64,000 nt of DNA from contig NC_092575.1 in NCBI RefSeq assembly GCF_037975245.1, forward strand, positions 1,257,001 through 1,321,000, written 5' to 3'. Source of the DNA: Apostichopus japonicus. Taxonomy: Eukaryota; Echinodermata; Holothuroidea; Aspidochirotida; Stichopodidae. The position numbers and the translations under genes were made by a program. Below, in pieces: positions 35,801 through 50,800 of the stretch (position 1 is the stretch's first letter; the number at the start of each line of letters is the position of its first letter). The notes beneath the pieces are model-generated. The model ran no database searches. It saw only the letters and a program-made list of their open reading frames with translations, and had not been told where the DNA came from.

Positions 35801-38800
35801 TAGTGGTCTGAATCCTGCCCCTTCTCTTACTCCTCTAAACCCCTCCTCCTACCCCTCCAATTCCTCCTCTTGCTAATTCCTCCCCCCTCCAACCCCTCAA
35901 AACCCTGCCAATCTCAAACCTGTGCAGATGATTTTTGTATCTAGTGCATTGAAGTCATCGAAACCTCAATGCATTTGGCATTCTGGTTGTATCTTCTAGC
36001 ATGTCTGCAGATACAGTCTATTATTGTACACATACTGTACACATGTTTGTTAGACTCCCTCACCATATCATAGATGTACATGATATGTAATTCTCTGCCC
36101 TATGTAATAAAACTTTTCATAGTTTTTGCAGGTATCATAAACCCCTCATTGGATATAAAATGCAGGTACAGACTGTGTGTGGTACAGTAATGAATACATG
36201 TTGTAGTTGATAGTAATAAATGAGGATATTTGAATGACAGTACAATAATAGCAGGTCTTACAGTGTTTTGGAAATATAGTTAGTAGGCCAATACTAGTTG
36301 TTGAATTTTGTATATCAAATATGTAAAATTACCTCACCATCACAATCAGTAAATTTAGCTATCTGGAACCATATGTTCAATCAAGCCTCTTTCACGTTGG
36401 TAACACTATGTAGTGTGATCAACCTCAGCCTCAATTTTACTGCAAAATAAATTATTATTAAAAAAGTTTTTTCTCTTCAGTAATTGCTATTAGCTGCCGA
36501 ATCACCAAGCTAAATTTATCATTCCCTGATAGTCACAGCAGGATGTAGGATGCAGTTTTATTTTATATGTTACACTATGGCAGCATAGATAGATGATTAC
36601 AAACTTTATGTTTGTGCAGTTTTGCCTACAAAGTCTTTTACCTTCCTTGATAATTTGACAGTTTTTAGCATGTGTGTTTATCTTATTGGCAATGCTGACA
36701 ACGGGTAGGGTGGGAGGGGTTAGATAACTGTGTGTATGTGGCTATCATTAGAGCAAGAAGTGGGTGGGGGTGGGGGGTTGGGGAGGGGTTAGATAACTGT
36801 GTGTATGTGGCTATCATTAGAGCAAGAAGTGGGTGGGGGTGACCGTGGGGAGGGGTTAGATAACTGTATGTGGCTATCATTAGAGCAAGAAGTGGGTGGG
36901 GGTGACCGTGGGGAGGGGTTAGATAACTGTGTGTATGTGGCTATCATTAGAGCAAGAGGTGGGCGGGGGGTGGGGGATGGGGTAGGGGAGGTGCATGGTG
37001 ATGGATATTATAAGTGGCATGGTGGCATGAGACATTACTGCAAGTGGCACTCCCAACCCCCATGCAGCCACTGATTTGTGTTTACCAGTATTTATTATTC
37101 TCTTTTTGCAGCTGGAAACCACCTTCAACTACGAGGAGCGACTTAAAATACGGCGAACAATAAGACAACTGAAGAAAAAGAAAGGTCAGTGACTGCATCC
37201 CGTCAGTTTGTACAAAATCACATAAAATAAACCGGCTTGGATTTGGAATACTTTATGTTCTTTGAAGGCTACTATCACTTTTATGGTCGAGATTTTCCTT
37301 CCCCCTTCCCTACCCCTCCCTGCCCTGGCCCCAAAATCCTGCCTCCAGCTACAATACCTATCAACATCCATTCTGTTTGAAAACATTTACATTTAACTAT
37401 GGGAGAGTACGATTGACAGGCGCTCAAGAAGTCATGTTCATTCAGATAAGACCATTTTATCATCTTTCATAACTTTGATTAAAAATTTGAATGTTTGACA
37501 AAAGATATTTGGAGGCTTTTCCCTGCTGTACCCTAATGATTTCACAACGAATCCTTCATTTTGTAGAGAAGTTCCTGTAGACTTTCTGTAAAATTGGCAC
37601 ACACACACCAAAGAACTAGGTTAACACCATCATGAAGAAAACAATTCTTGGGATATCTTGGTATCAAATGTTACACAAAAGTGAACAAGTTACTACACAG
37701 TTACAACATGTAAAGTATGTATGTTTGTGACATATATACACTGAAACAAAGGGAGTGCATTTTTCATTGATAACCCCCCCCCCCCCCCAACAGTAGCATG
37801 GAGATATAAACACTACATTATTTCCTGTTTATCTGTATTGAAATTTATGCAATGCCATATTAAAGTAGTGGACCAAGTCCACATGGGACGGTAAGGTCAT
37901 GCTTTACTGTCCAAAATTTATAGACACTCTTGCAGAGTCACAGTGTCCTAACTGTCACTATAACTGATGCCCATGTACTACCATGTTAAAAGCAGCTTTC
38001 TCACTGCTGATTATGTTGTCTGATGAGTTTTTATTTTTGATTGATGAGAAAAGAAAATATATCCCATAACGATATAGTTCATAAGATTGACAACATAGCC
38101 AAGCCTCATCAAAATAATAGTATAAAAAAAATAAGAGCAAATAAACAAAGAAAAAAACCCAGAAAAAAACAAAAGGTTTATGCAGTGCAAAAATTTAGCA
38201 GGATGCCTTTTTTATTTCAGTTGTAATCTTACTTCAATTATTTATGGTGTTTAGGTTTGGTCAGTTGTCATAGATGGATTTACTATGCTAACTTTGTCAT
38301 GTACTTGTTCTATCATAAACACTGGACCATTAAAGTAAACATAAAACAACATCTGTTAATTCCTTTGAAGGCATTGAAGACTCGCCCCAAATCGCGTGCC
38401 GCCCTCTGAAAAAAGTTAACTTTCCATTGCTTGCAAGTGAACTTTTTTTCTTGTCGCTACAAAATGCAGACTGTATTGAAACATGATACCTTGTTATCTT
38501 TTATCTGGACCTGAGATGTCCATCGCTGCTATGTACAGTGTTGTGGGTATTGAGCGTAGCTGTATGTATTGACTGTACACTAGTGTCTAATTACCAACGG
38601 TAGCAAGCTGTGTGTGTATTTTCTGGGATCGAAGGTGGTGTCTTACACTTCTGTTACACCTCATTCGAAACTAGGTCAGATAACCGGCATCAGATGTTTC
38701 TTTGTGGGGGAGTCTTCACTCCCTTTAATCATCAAAGCAGGAATGATGAACTTTGGGAGCAATGTTAAAATTATTGCAAATGACAAAAAAAGACAGAATT

Positions 38801-41800
38801 ACATTAAGTTTTCTGGGACACAAAATTTTCAGTGTCAGGTTAAACAGTTATTATTAAACCCTCTCACATATATGGGAGCATCCAAGCTCATAAAGATCTG
38901 GTAGTTAGATTGAGGGGTGTGTCCAATATTATATGGTCATAACAGGCTAAGCTACAGAGCCTAGAACACTTTCATTGCAGATATATCCTGCATAGCCTAG
39001 CCTAATTTGCATAGAATTCTGGGCGCTCTGGTCGGAATAATGAAAAAATTTACATCCCAATGTGGCGTTAACCCAATTGAGCATTGAGAACAGTAAATAT
39101 GAGTCTAAAGACTGGATGAATTGTTATGTTGAATCACATGATTAAAGGCATTGAAGACTCGCCCCAAACCATTTGCCGCCCTGTGAAAAAGTTAACTTTC
39201 TGTTGCTGGCAAATGAAGTTTCTCATTACAAAATGCAGACAGTAATGAAACGTGCTACCTTGTTATCTTTTATCTGGACCTGAGATCAGGGAGCTCCATA
39301 ACAACTCCCTGCTGAGATTGTCCATCGCTGCTATGTAGCCTACAATGTGTTGTGGTATTGACCGTTGCTGCATGTATTGACTGTACACTAGTGTCTAATT
39401 ACCGACAGTAGCAAGCTGTGTGTGTATTTTCCGGGATCGATGGTGGTGTCTAACACTTCTGTTACACCTCATTCAAACTAGGTCAGATTACCAGCATTAG
39501 ACGTTTCTTTGTGCGCGAGTCGTCACTCCCTTTAAAATAGAAGGGTCAAGTACCTCGTATTGAATTCAACGCTGTAATATATCTAACGAACAAAAGAAAT
39601 GAAGTATGTACCGAATACTAATGAGTTCTTTGTTTCCTGGGAAAAAATTTGGAGTGCTAACTGATGTCTGCATTACAAGCAACATAAACATGAGAGTGTT
39701 AATAAGTGCTTATAATGTAAATATTATCAATGAGAGAGATAGATAGAGAAAAAGAAAGGAATTATCAAGTTTGTACTGAAATACAATGAGCCCAAAGTTA
39801 CCATGTACAGAAAGGAAAATGTATGAATAAAATTTACTAATTATAATATCTCAGAAAATAAAGAAATATTGGAAATATTCAGGGTTGAGGCAGGTCAGGT
39901 CCCTGGGGAAACAATTATTAAGAAGGCTTCATGATTTGAAATTATGTTATGAAAATATCACATATTTTTCCCAGCTAATTGAGCCACAACACTGGGCTGT
40001 ATCCTGGACCCCCACCCCATTAGGCCTGGTTGAAGCTTTCTATGTGAAGATATCACTTTTTCATATGTGGGATTCTTGAAGGCAGTAGAATGTTGATGTG
40101 TGGGGGGGGGGGGCAGTGAGGGTGAGATGCGGTGAAGCGATGGTCCTGGCTTTGTATGCCATACGCAATGAAAAGTCCCACTAAAAGGTGGAACAGAATT
40201 TAATGATGGGTGATGGGAGATGAATTGTATTTCAAATGCATTGGGTTGGGGGAAACTTTACTTTAACATGAAAAATGGATGGGCCAAAGAAAAGATGGCC
40301 ACAAACAGTGAGAGGGAAGCCGATGATGTTGTGAATTTTAATTTATAAAGATATTACTGAAACTGAAGTGACGAAGATCAGTTTATTAATGCTAGGAAGT
40401 ATATATCTATAAATTCTGATTTTTAGTGGGCAATTTTGGGTACTGAATATGCAAATATTTTCAATTTTTTGAATTGTTGGATGACATTTCTTCCTAGTAA
40501 ATATTTAGCTGTATATCCTATTGGCAAGGTCTTCTCTGCACCCCAGCAGACTAACTTAATCACCTCTCATGATCCCATTACTATCTAATTGATCCCAAAT
40601 TTGCTCATAGTTTGCCTCCAGGGAGAAAAAAGAAAAGAAGAACATTTCAATTTACCTTAAAACTCAATCCTGGTACAATCCTCCCTACATGCAGCTTAGT
40701 AGACCTATATGAACCTCTGCAGGGTGGAAAACAAAAACTCTCACTTTGCAGGTGAGTGGTGACCTTTGACCTTTACTTCCCTGGAGGGTATGAGTATAAA
40801 TTTGGTGTCAGTCATAGCAATGCTGCAGTTTCCCTTTCATGAAGAATTTTGTGGCTTCATGTCAAACCTGAGACTTGTCACTATAAAATCGCTGGCTTAG
40901 GTGAAGGCTGCACTCTGCAGTGGTGGTGTATTGACTCTGTTGAATATAAATGGGTTTAACTGCATTGAGTCATATATGAACTTAGCCTGTTAGTCTGTTT
41001 TTACTAGCATTTGGTTCTAATTTTCACATGGTGGATATTTATGAATTGGATTAGAAAACATTTCATCTCCTATTGCAAAAATGGTGGAAAATGTTTTGAG
41101 GCACCTTTTTCTTGGTTTCTTTGGAATGGATGCTGTCGTCATTTGAATATTGCCGGCTGTCAGTACTCTTTTTCTATTAACTTGGTAAGTTTTGTAAATA
41201 TATCACCGTAAACAGTCTGTTAAAGTATGCACCTAATTTATAGTTGTACAATATTAATATTTATATTAAAATATGTACCTTGAAAGTTTCTCGGTGTATT
41301 TTCTCTATGATGCAAATTCTGTAAAACTTTGTCGTATCTGGACAAAATTTTTCACTGTTCATGGTTTAAAGGGGTAAAAAAAAGACAGAAAGGGGGGGGG
41401 GGGGGAAATTGATGTTTTATTGGGCTTCTGCATATTGGAATTTTAACCCTTATTATTCAGTCGCAGTACTGGAGGAAGAACTATTGTCAGTGGGTTACTT
41501 TCAAACCAAACTAAAAATGGATTTAATTTATTAGTATGAGTTACAGTATAGCTCTCACTTATGTTTGGCACATAAACGGTATATAGTTTATATTGTTTAT
41601 AATCCAAAATTAAGGCATGCTTGGCATTTCTAACATATTTTTTTTTCAACCTTTGCAAGTTCAGTAGAATAGCTTTTGTAAGACATATCATGTGACAATT
41701 TTTAATTTAGAGGGCTGATTTCTGTTTTTCTGTTTTAAGTTTTAATTGGACAGTCTGAACTCCATTGGTTATCTGAACAGGTTGGGTGTTGTCTTACATC

Positions 41801-44800
41801 AGTTTTGTTTGTGATAGAAGGGTAAGATCTTTGTTGTAAAAGAAATTGAGTTGCCTTTTAAAACTAGATACAACAATCGAAGGCTTTAGATAACAGCCCT
41901 GTAAGTAGTTTCAATTACATTATTAAAATAATTAGCTAAATGTTGTGTGCATGAATCATGTATCTTTGTACAGGCTCTGAAGGGACAGTGACACAAGTTT
42001 GATATGAGGGAAGTGGGAGATTGGTGAGAAGTGGGAGATTGGTGAGGGATAGGAGACGGAAGGCATGGGAGAGGGTGTGGGAGTCGGGGAGGTGTCAGAG
42101 AAGGGGAGGTGTAGGAGGGGAGATGGGGCGGGGAGGAGTTTATGTTAAATGCCATGCCTGCAAGTATAAAGGATCCTTGCTCTATTTGGTTTATTTCATA
42201 TTGTGAATAAGTCTCAAAACATGGGTCTGTCTATTGAGTTTTGCTTTGCCGAACAGTTTGGTTCCGGCAATATCAATTCCCTCCCCCTCCACCCCCTTCC
42301 TCATCTCCCACCTCTACCCCTAGCAATAGTAGTAGATGTACCTGTTGATTCATATGCTTGATGAGCTCATTAACTTTGGAATTCATCAGAAGTACAGTAC
42401 CAAATAAGGATATTTTTGTAGTTCCTCCCCCCCCCCTTCCCTCGATCCTAACCTTACCTCTTGGTATTTGTGGTCAATTAAGGCTTGAGATTCTGTTCAC
42501 CATGTCTGTCATTTTCAGCTTTGGGCTATTATTTTGTCTAGATTTGTGATGTCTTGGTGTGGCTAATAACATGCTGGGTAATATCTCTATGAATGTAGAA
42601 AGAATTAGAATAATGTGGCCATTTTTACAAATTCCAAGAATTTGCAAGAATGTGTAGATACTTGCACATGTATACTGTAGGTACCACTGCCATATAATGC
42701 TACAGTGTTACCATGATAATCACATATCCATAGATATTACTCTGTCAATGTGTCTTATGTTCAGGCCATACCATTGTTTGCCAAAACAGCCGTTACTTTA
42801 TGATCCGGTTATTTTAACAGAACAATTCAAGTAGAACTGGATTCACTTCCATTCTTAATTGCTTGCCAATTATATTTGGATAGCAGTGCACTGAGGTGTC
42901 AGCTTTGTGGAGAAAATTAGGTCGTTCATTAATATTGATACAATTAGAGAATTGTTTCCCGATTGAAGTTGGCAGAATGTACATAATAATATGTGTGTTA
43001 CATACTATATGTGTGAAGCAGTGCTGTTAAGTTAGACACATTTATGTCCTGCAATATGTACATATAGTATGTGTGTTACAGAGTCTTTATGTTTTGAGCA
43101 TTACAGAGTTGAGAAGTGCTGCTCAATGTGAACATAAACTTATATATATATATATATATACACACACATGAATGTCGGTTTAGGCAGCACACTTCGCAGA
43201 TACACAGCTTTAAATAGCCACAAGTCAGTTTGTTCAAGTTTTGAATGAAAGCTTCAAGATTCGTGAAGATTCAATAATCTATTCCTGACGTAAGAAAGAG
43301 AGGCTCCTTTATCTCTCAAATGTTGAAAGATATATATGAAGAGTCGATATCTTATTATATTCTACAATTCTAGATTTTCTGCTCTGAATTAAGCATAATA
43401 ACATTATTTGTGCGAATGGTGACATGCTTCCAGTAGCTTTTAGGTCAACTCAGCTCATCAAAAATAGCCAGAGGCACATGAAGATGTTGTTGGAGGACCT
43501 ATAGGGGGTGGCATTCACACCAGATATCGATCAGGGGATCTGATCCGGATATTATCCACTTCTTCAGATCATGGAGCTATAAACAGCTCCATGTTCAGAT
43601 CAAAGTGTGAAAGTCTCTAACAGCACTCATGAGACAATGTGAACATCAAGTTAAAAGTGGAGAAATATTTAATATAATTGTGGTATTGGAAAAAATTCAT
43701 CAGAGGATCATGTCCTAAAGCTACTCACATTGAATCCAGAAAGAATAAAATATAAAGATAAAAAGATTGGTTTATTAAAGCAACTTTTTAGCCTTGTTTT
43801 TGGTTTGATTTCAAAAGTGTTTTAATAATGAAGACCAGTACTGTAGTAATGTTTAGCTGGAATCCTTCTCATTTGTCGTCATTGAGGTTTCCCTCTCTGT
43901 GAAGATGTCACTGTTGTTAACCCTTACATCATAAATTTGTCATATCAGGTGAACTTGTAAACTCCTATCACTTGAAAAAAAGTGACATTAATCTTTTATG
44001 TATGACACTATCTCCCAGAAATTGTGTGTGGGATTTGAGTGATTAATTCAGAGGGTGTCATTCTTAGAAGTAGAGTGTTTATGTTGTGGAATCAAGTTTT
44101 TTATTTGCTGTCAGTGGTAGGTTTTGGCAAAACAGTATTTTTTTACAATGATGTAAATTGTTTGCGTACATAAATTGATGAATCTCTTCAACATCATTAT
44201 GTAATGGAATGGAAAACAAATGATTTGTCATTTGCTTTATCTGCAAAACTTGAATTCCATCAGTATTCAATCCCCCCTCCCAATGGTACCGTTTATGGAA
44301 TTTATTAAATTATTGGTGCCCTCCTCAAATTGTTGATGCTGCCCATTAAATTGTTGGTGCTCATCATTAAATTGTTGATGCCCCTCCTTAAGTTTTTGGT
44401 GTCCCATCTCAAATTTTCGGTGCCCCTCCTTAAATTTTCGGTGCCCCTCCTTAAATTTTCGGTGCCCCTCCTTAAACTTTCGGTGCCCCTCCTTAAACTT
44501 TTGGTGCCCCTCCAACTCAGAATTCCTGACTGCTAGTCTGATTTGTAGTAGTAAATGTATATGTTTAAAAATTTAGCAAAATCAATGCAAAAATTAGTAT
44601 CTGTTTATTGCTCCATATTTGATCATGATATCATTACTAATTATTAAATTTTTTTAATGCCTGAACATTATTCCCAAATGTTAGGGAGGGCCAAATAGCA
44701 CAATTGAATGTCAAAGGTGAGTAAAGCATCTCTACATGACATTAGCAGCAAAAGCAACAAAGGGAAATATAAATACTATCCACAAAGTTTGATCATTGGT

Positions 44801-47800
44801 GACTATTATTCTAGTATTTTCTAGTAAATTGGGGGCAAATATATTGATGACCTCTTATTGTCTATAAATTTGACCAACTTGGACAAGCTGCATAAGTTTG
44901 AGGGTTACAACCCCTAGACAATAAGGTACTTTGAAAGCTTGTTACTTTTAGCATACTCAAACAAGTTTGAGGTCAACAGTGACTTATTACAGAACAGTTT
45001 AATACTGCCTCTGTGTGCTGATAAGTGGGAAGGAAACAGTCTTTGAGAAAGAGAAACAAACCAACAGTGACATGATTTACTCCTACAAAGCACTTTAAAG
45101 CATGTTCTCTTCCTTGTTGGACAATTTTATCAAAACTATTGGTACAGCAGTGTATACTTTGGGCGGGGGGGGGGGGGGGGGAGGGGTGATTTAGATCCTC
45201 TAAAGCCCCTCCTCCGACAAGGATCTAAATCTCCCCCCCCCCACATGCAGACAAAATAATACAAAGAAATTCCTAGCCTAGGTCTGAATATGTCAAATCT
45301 ATATCATGTATATATGCAGTAAAGCCTAAACAGTTAAATATTTTTCAACATTATTTCAAAATTGCAAAATTATTTTTGCATTACCCTCATTTTACCCAAA
45401 CTTCTCAAAGGGGGGGAGGGGGGGGGAGGGTGTGTGGTTAAATAGAAATAGTGTAAAATGTGTCCCTGATCAAAGCCTACTTTTCCATATTCATGCTACA
45501 ACCTTAAATTAAGTACTCTTGACTGAATTTTTTTGAAAAGAACAACAATGGTGCTTTAAGTTTAAGGGGGGGGGGGGGGGGAGGCAGCCAGCAGAAACAA
45601 AGAAAGTCATTGTGAGTATACTTTTACTGTTGGTCTGACACAATGTATCTGTCTGTTTCTATGAATTCAATGCCAAGTTTTATAGCCTGTGAGACCTCAA
45701 CCATGACATGTATATAAGATATGTTCAAAGGAAAATCATTGGGTTCCAATGAATGTAAAAGACTGGTACACATGACATTTGATAAACAACTTTTGTTAGA
45801 CAAAGTATAAATGGGGCATAAAGAAGTCATGCGTCATGATATTAAAAATTGGGGGGGGGGGTTGGGGGGAGGACTGGCTGGTGATAGGTGTCAGCTGTTA
45901 CATGACCACCACAAAGGTATGTGTTGTGAGAACCATTTAAGCATAAATAAAAAAATAAAGAACAAGGAAAAGAAGATCCAGTACTTTCTAGAAATGTCAA
46001 GTGGTTTGAATATTTTGGCAATATTGTGGTCATTAATTCATATTTAGGAATTTTAGGGTGATAAAAGTGCATAATCTGTATGATTTATACAATAGTAGAG
46101 TCAGGTGGTCTGAGGGGTGGTGTATGGCATAGTTAAAGAATGACTTCACTTTGTGTGGTAATTTGTGAGAGTTAGACAATAGCTCTGTGAATGACTCATA
46201 AATATGTTGTTGATCCTTTCCCTCCCATATCTTCCTCTCTATCCCTTCTACTCCCCTCTCTTTCCCTCCCCTCCCTTCACCTCCCCTCCCTTCCCTTCCC
46301 CTCCCCTCTCTTCCCCTCCCCTCTCTTCCCCTCCCCTCCCTTCACCTCCCCATTCTTCCCCTCCTCCCCTCCCCTGTCTTCACCTTCCCTCTCTATTAAA
46401 CCAAACACAGCAAACACTTTTGTATTATTGCACTATTTGCAACAAACAGATTCTCTAGCAGACTTAACAGTAACTAAAAATGAATATTCATTAACTTCCA
46501 TGTTAGTAATGTCAATATTGCTTCAGCTGTGACATGTCATAGTAATTATATTTGCAAGTAACAATAAAAATAATAGTAACAGTACCCATTAAATGTGGTT
46601 AAGTAAATGCATTGTCAAATATAGTGTAGAAATAAATGATTTTCATTCTGTTTGTAGTGTGCTGTACTTTATGGATCCCAAATATGCACTGTAACATATA
46701 TACATAGTGTATATAGCCAGGTTCATATTGATATTACTTTGTTGATAAGTCATTGAATAATTTCAGTGTAGGTTCTTACATTGATTTCCATATATATGTC
46801 TTCTGTGCAAAATCAATACCGATAATATCATAACAAAGACATTAATTAGCTTCACTAGTCGAAAGTTTATGACAAAGAAGATAAAGGATTTTTAATATTT
46901 GCCAGTGTACTATTTGTATGTAGTGTATGAAAATATCATTTGTCTGATAATGAGGAGATTTTCAGAAATGAGTGGAATTTGGGATTGTAATTTTTTATTT
47001 TGTGTGTGGAAAAAACAAGAAAAGAAAAGGAACCAGCTTTATAGAAGATGCAATATTTTGATCAGTTGTAATCCTAATTGTAGCAACATGAAGGCTTTGT
47101 AACTTTGCACTTAAGCAAATTGCGAAATCGATTGTAACAGTTCTTCAAACTGCAGTTGAATTAGAGCATCTTGACATGATGTGTCATACTGTACCTGTTG
47201 TACTGTCCTTCACTTTGTACAATGCTCCTACATGTTGGACTAATATTAGAGCATCTTAACATGAGTTGTCATACTGTACCTGTTGTACTGTCCTTCACAT
47301 CAGGTACCGTTCCTGTCAAGTGGGACTTATCAAGGCATCTTGACCAGGAACTGAGTGACCAACTGTAGGCTTGACAAATGAAATGTGCTCTGCTCTAAGA
47401 TAAACAGAGGCTTTGTAATCACTGGAAATTAGATGCCCCCCTACCTCCACCCCCCCCCCCCCAAGTAAAAACTTATAAGTAGTGAGCTTTGCATTAGGTA
47501 TTTAGCCTACAAATAAAATGTGATGGCGCTATATCATTACCTGATGGTAATGTGTCCATCACCTACCTGTAAAGTAAACATTAAAACTCTTGTCTCTTAA
47601 TTCTTAGTGATTGTATACAGTAATAGTAACAGTAAAGTGCTGCAAGCATCAGACAGTGCCGTTCATTAATGACCAGTGAAGAATACTTTATTATGCAACA
47701 CCTAATTATATTCCGGCCATTTGATTGGTCAATTGCTCATCGATTGCATGCAAAATCCGCTCTATTGCACGCTATGAAATAGAACCATGCATTATACTTT

Positions 47801-50800
47801 TTTGATAGCACTTTTTTCAATGGTAAGAGAGCAGAGAAACCTGTCTGTTCAAAACAATCTGTTGCATGAGTGCATTTTACATCCAATTATATCCAGATTT
47901 GAAGGTGTTGTATAAAACAAATAATGAACGGTTTCCATTCGTGCAATAGTGCAAATATTTCATTTGTTGAAAGATGTAATTTGTTCCATTCAACGAGGCG
48001 CAGCCTCGTTGAATGGAACATTCCATCTTTCAACTCATGAAATATTTGCACTATTGCACTCATAACCATTCATTATTTGTATACTATTGCACATGTATAC
48101 ATATATATCAAATAGAGAGTTTGAAGACGAATTTGAAAAACCTTATAAATCATTTTCGATCTCAACAATGAATGATGTCTTGGGAAGATACATAGGATAG
48201 GGTACGATGGATGGGGCAGGGGGAGGGAGAGGGGTGGGTTTGGCTGGGTATAGATATGATACATACACTGTACGTTCCTCTGTGCTGGCAGCCTTCTTTG
48301 CTGAATTTGATTCTATCTTGCCTATAATATTGACTTTTATACACAGCATGATGACCATAGACCTTTATAAACAACCTAACATTGGAGTGTTCTCCTGTTA
48401 GCAGTGTTACACCCTGTTGGGGGTCATAAGGTTTAAGTTCATTCCGCGCGGTTTAAACTTGGATACGAATGTACCATAGCTTCAATGGTACTTGTTGTTT
48501 TGTAATTTCGTCATGGTAACAAGATAACATTTCTACATTATTTTTTCACTCCAGTGTACTGTATGTCACATATAAGTGTGAAAGCTGTGATAAAACGGCT
48601 CACAGCTGTAATATTAGGCCCATATTTAACTTTTAAAAGGGATATCTACCTGGTTTTGCAGGGTCTGAACACCACCCTAGTTTGACTGTATGTAAAATGA
48701 CAAAATATCACACTGTAAAGACAAAGACTCACAATGGCTACACACAGTAAGTGTATGCATGACTAGATCAATCATAAGTTTGCTTTATTAACTTAACACC
48801 TGAGTTGAAATTAAAAAGTTTCCTAATAATACCATAAGTAGAGATTAAATAAAGTACATAACTTTCAATGTATAGTCAAACCATTTTTCTCAACCTGGGA
48901 TGTCTGCAAATGTTGTTGGGGTCCGTCCGTGGCAAAAATTGGCGCCGGGTAAAGCTGAATGGATTCGTGAAAATTTGACTGGCTCACAAATGCTGTTAAA
49001 GGCATTGAAGACTCGCCCCAAACCGCGGGCGGCCATCTGAAAAAGTTAACTTTCTGTTGCTTGCAAGTAAAGTTTTGTTCATGTCGCTACAAAATGCAGA
49101 CAGTAATGAAATGTGATACCTTGTTATCTTTAGCTGGACCTGAGATGTCCATCACTGCATCGTTTATACACTGTGCTGTGGGTATTGACCGCAGCTGTAT
49201 GTACTGACTGTACACTAGTGTCTAATTACCGACGTTAGCAAGCTGTGTGTGTATTTTCTTGGATCGATGGTGGTGTCTAACAATTCTGTTACACCTCATA
49301 TGAAACTAGGTCAGATTACCAGCATTAGACATTTCTTTTTGAGCGAGTCTTCACACCCTTTAAGGCAGTCAAAACAAGCGAGAGAGTGCCACCTAAGAGC
49401 ATAGAAAACCACAAAATTATCACGACCCCAGTCCCAACCAGCTGAGGTAATTGTCGGTGATACTCTCTATGTCTTGGGAAATACCAACTGTCTCTTTGTT
49501 GTGCCAAAGGCTCTGTGGATGGAAAAAGGGTTGTGAACCAGCTGGGGGGGGGTAGTAGAATATGGTCTCCAGACTGTTCTGAAAGTGATTCGTGAATTCC
49601 GAGTACTGCAAATACCTGAAGACTCAAAGTATGTGTTCTTCAAATGTAGAGAATAATATTTAATGTCTTTGGAATTTTAGACTTACACAAGTAGTGAGAA
49701 GGTGTTAGATGTTCGCGACTGCACTGTAGTAGTAACAGGAGATCAGATTGCAGAAATATGCCGAAAATGGATATGTTTTGCTAAACATAAAATTCCTTCC
49801 GTTTATATTTTGAAATGTTAAATTAAATGTTATCTTTTTTCCCTGTCTTTTTATAATCATTTCCTATATTTCTTAAGTTGAAATGCGGTCAAAAGTTACC
49901 ATCTTCAAGTTCAGCTGTAAAATCTAGAACTATAAAGGATAAAATAATGCAGTCTTGCTCAAGTCAAACAGATGCAGCCAATTTGTAAAATTATTCCCTT
50001 ACTAAGAAAACTGATTAAATAGGACTATTAGGGCTTGTTTTATGTTGTTGTTGCATCATGCTCTTGGAAATCCAAGAGTATTAGATGCGTGATGATATTC
50101 AGAGTTAAATGCTTGTCATGTTTTTGCAGTATAAGCTGGAAACTTTCAGATTTTCTCAACGTGTGGTGAATATCGAGTGCTGCGATCTCTACATGTATCA
50201 AGAACCTGTTTTGACTGTTTTCCCTTCTTTTTTCTCGCCTGAATTTGACATAACATGAATCCTATCCGTCACCCTTAAATTTAATAAGTGTCCCTAAGTA
50301 GTCACAGTCTGTGAAGATGCAGCTTGTCTAGGGAATTCCCTGCGGGGATACTGGCAAAGACCCCCCCCCACAGTAAACAAGAGATAAGTATTGCAAAAAG
50401 ATATGAGAGCTTTTTTTCTTTTTTGGCTACAGGATACCGATGTGTCAGTCTTAATTTCATTCATGAGCCTTCATCTTGGGATTTACTTCCAAGTATCTTG
50501 GATTTCCATCAGTTTTCAGAAAGTTTGAACTTGTGGTTGTCAAGAATAGGAAAACAGAGGGGAGACCTCATGTTCAGACAAAATGGATCAAAAAGACCCC
50601 AAAACAAGAAGACATGATTAAAATGTTTGTCTCATCTCTCTGTTTGTTGGGATTATGCCTCAAATTTTATCAAGGCTTTAGCTTGCCTTGGGAGGTTTTT
50701 GCTATGCGTGTAAAAGGCATGGAAAATACCTATGTGGTAAAATTGGAGCGATGTCGATCCACCGTATAAAGTTGCACTGAATAAAATGTTACCTGAGTGG

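Larger units (their letters stand above)
32836..37111 (+). other. Smoothelin-like intron 1
   Basis: 4.3-kb intron between GTACGT and TTTTTGCAG. It contains an 80-bp foldback sequence at 34.17-34.25 kb, a G-rich run near 35.72 kb and the 36.7-kb minisatellite. No further exon recognised. Confidence 0.6.

Noticed and set aside
43570-43593. CATGGAGCT..AGCTCCATG hairpin
   Set aside because: A short perfect stem of this size is expected occasionally by chance; no context makes it functional.
44267-44515. Minus-strand open frame with KFKEGHR repeats
   Set aside because: Shadow of the 21-bp minisatellite within intron 2.
46191-46532. Ser/Pro/Leu-rich open frames
   Set aside because: Low-complexity pyrimidine tract read in several frames.
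50324-50769. Two overlapping ~97-residue open frames before exon C
   Set aside because: No domain, no matching splice phase with neighbouring exons, and ordinary intron composition.
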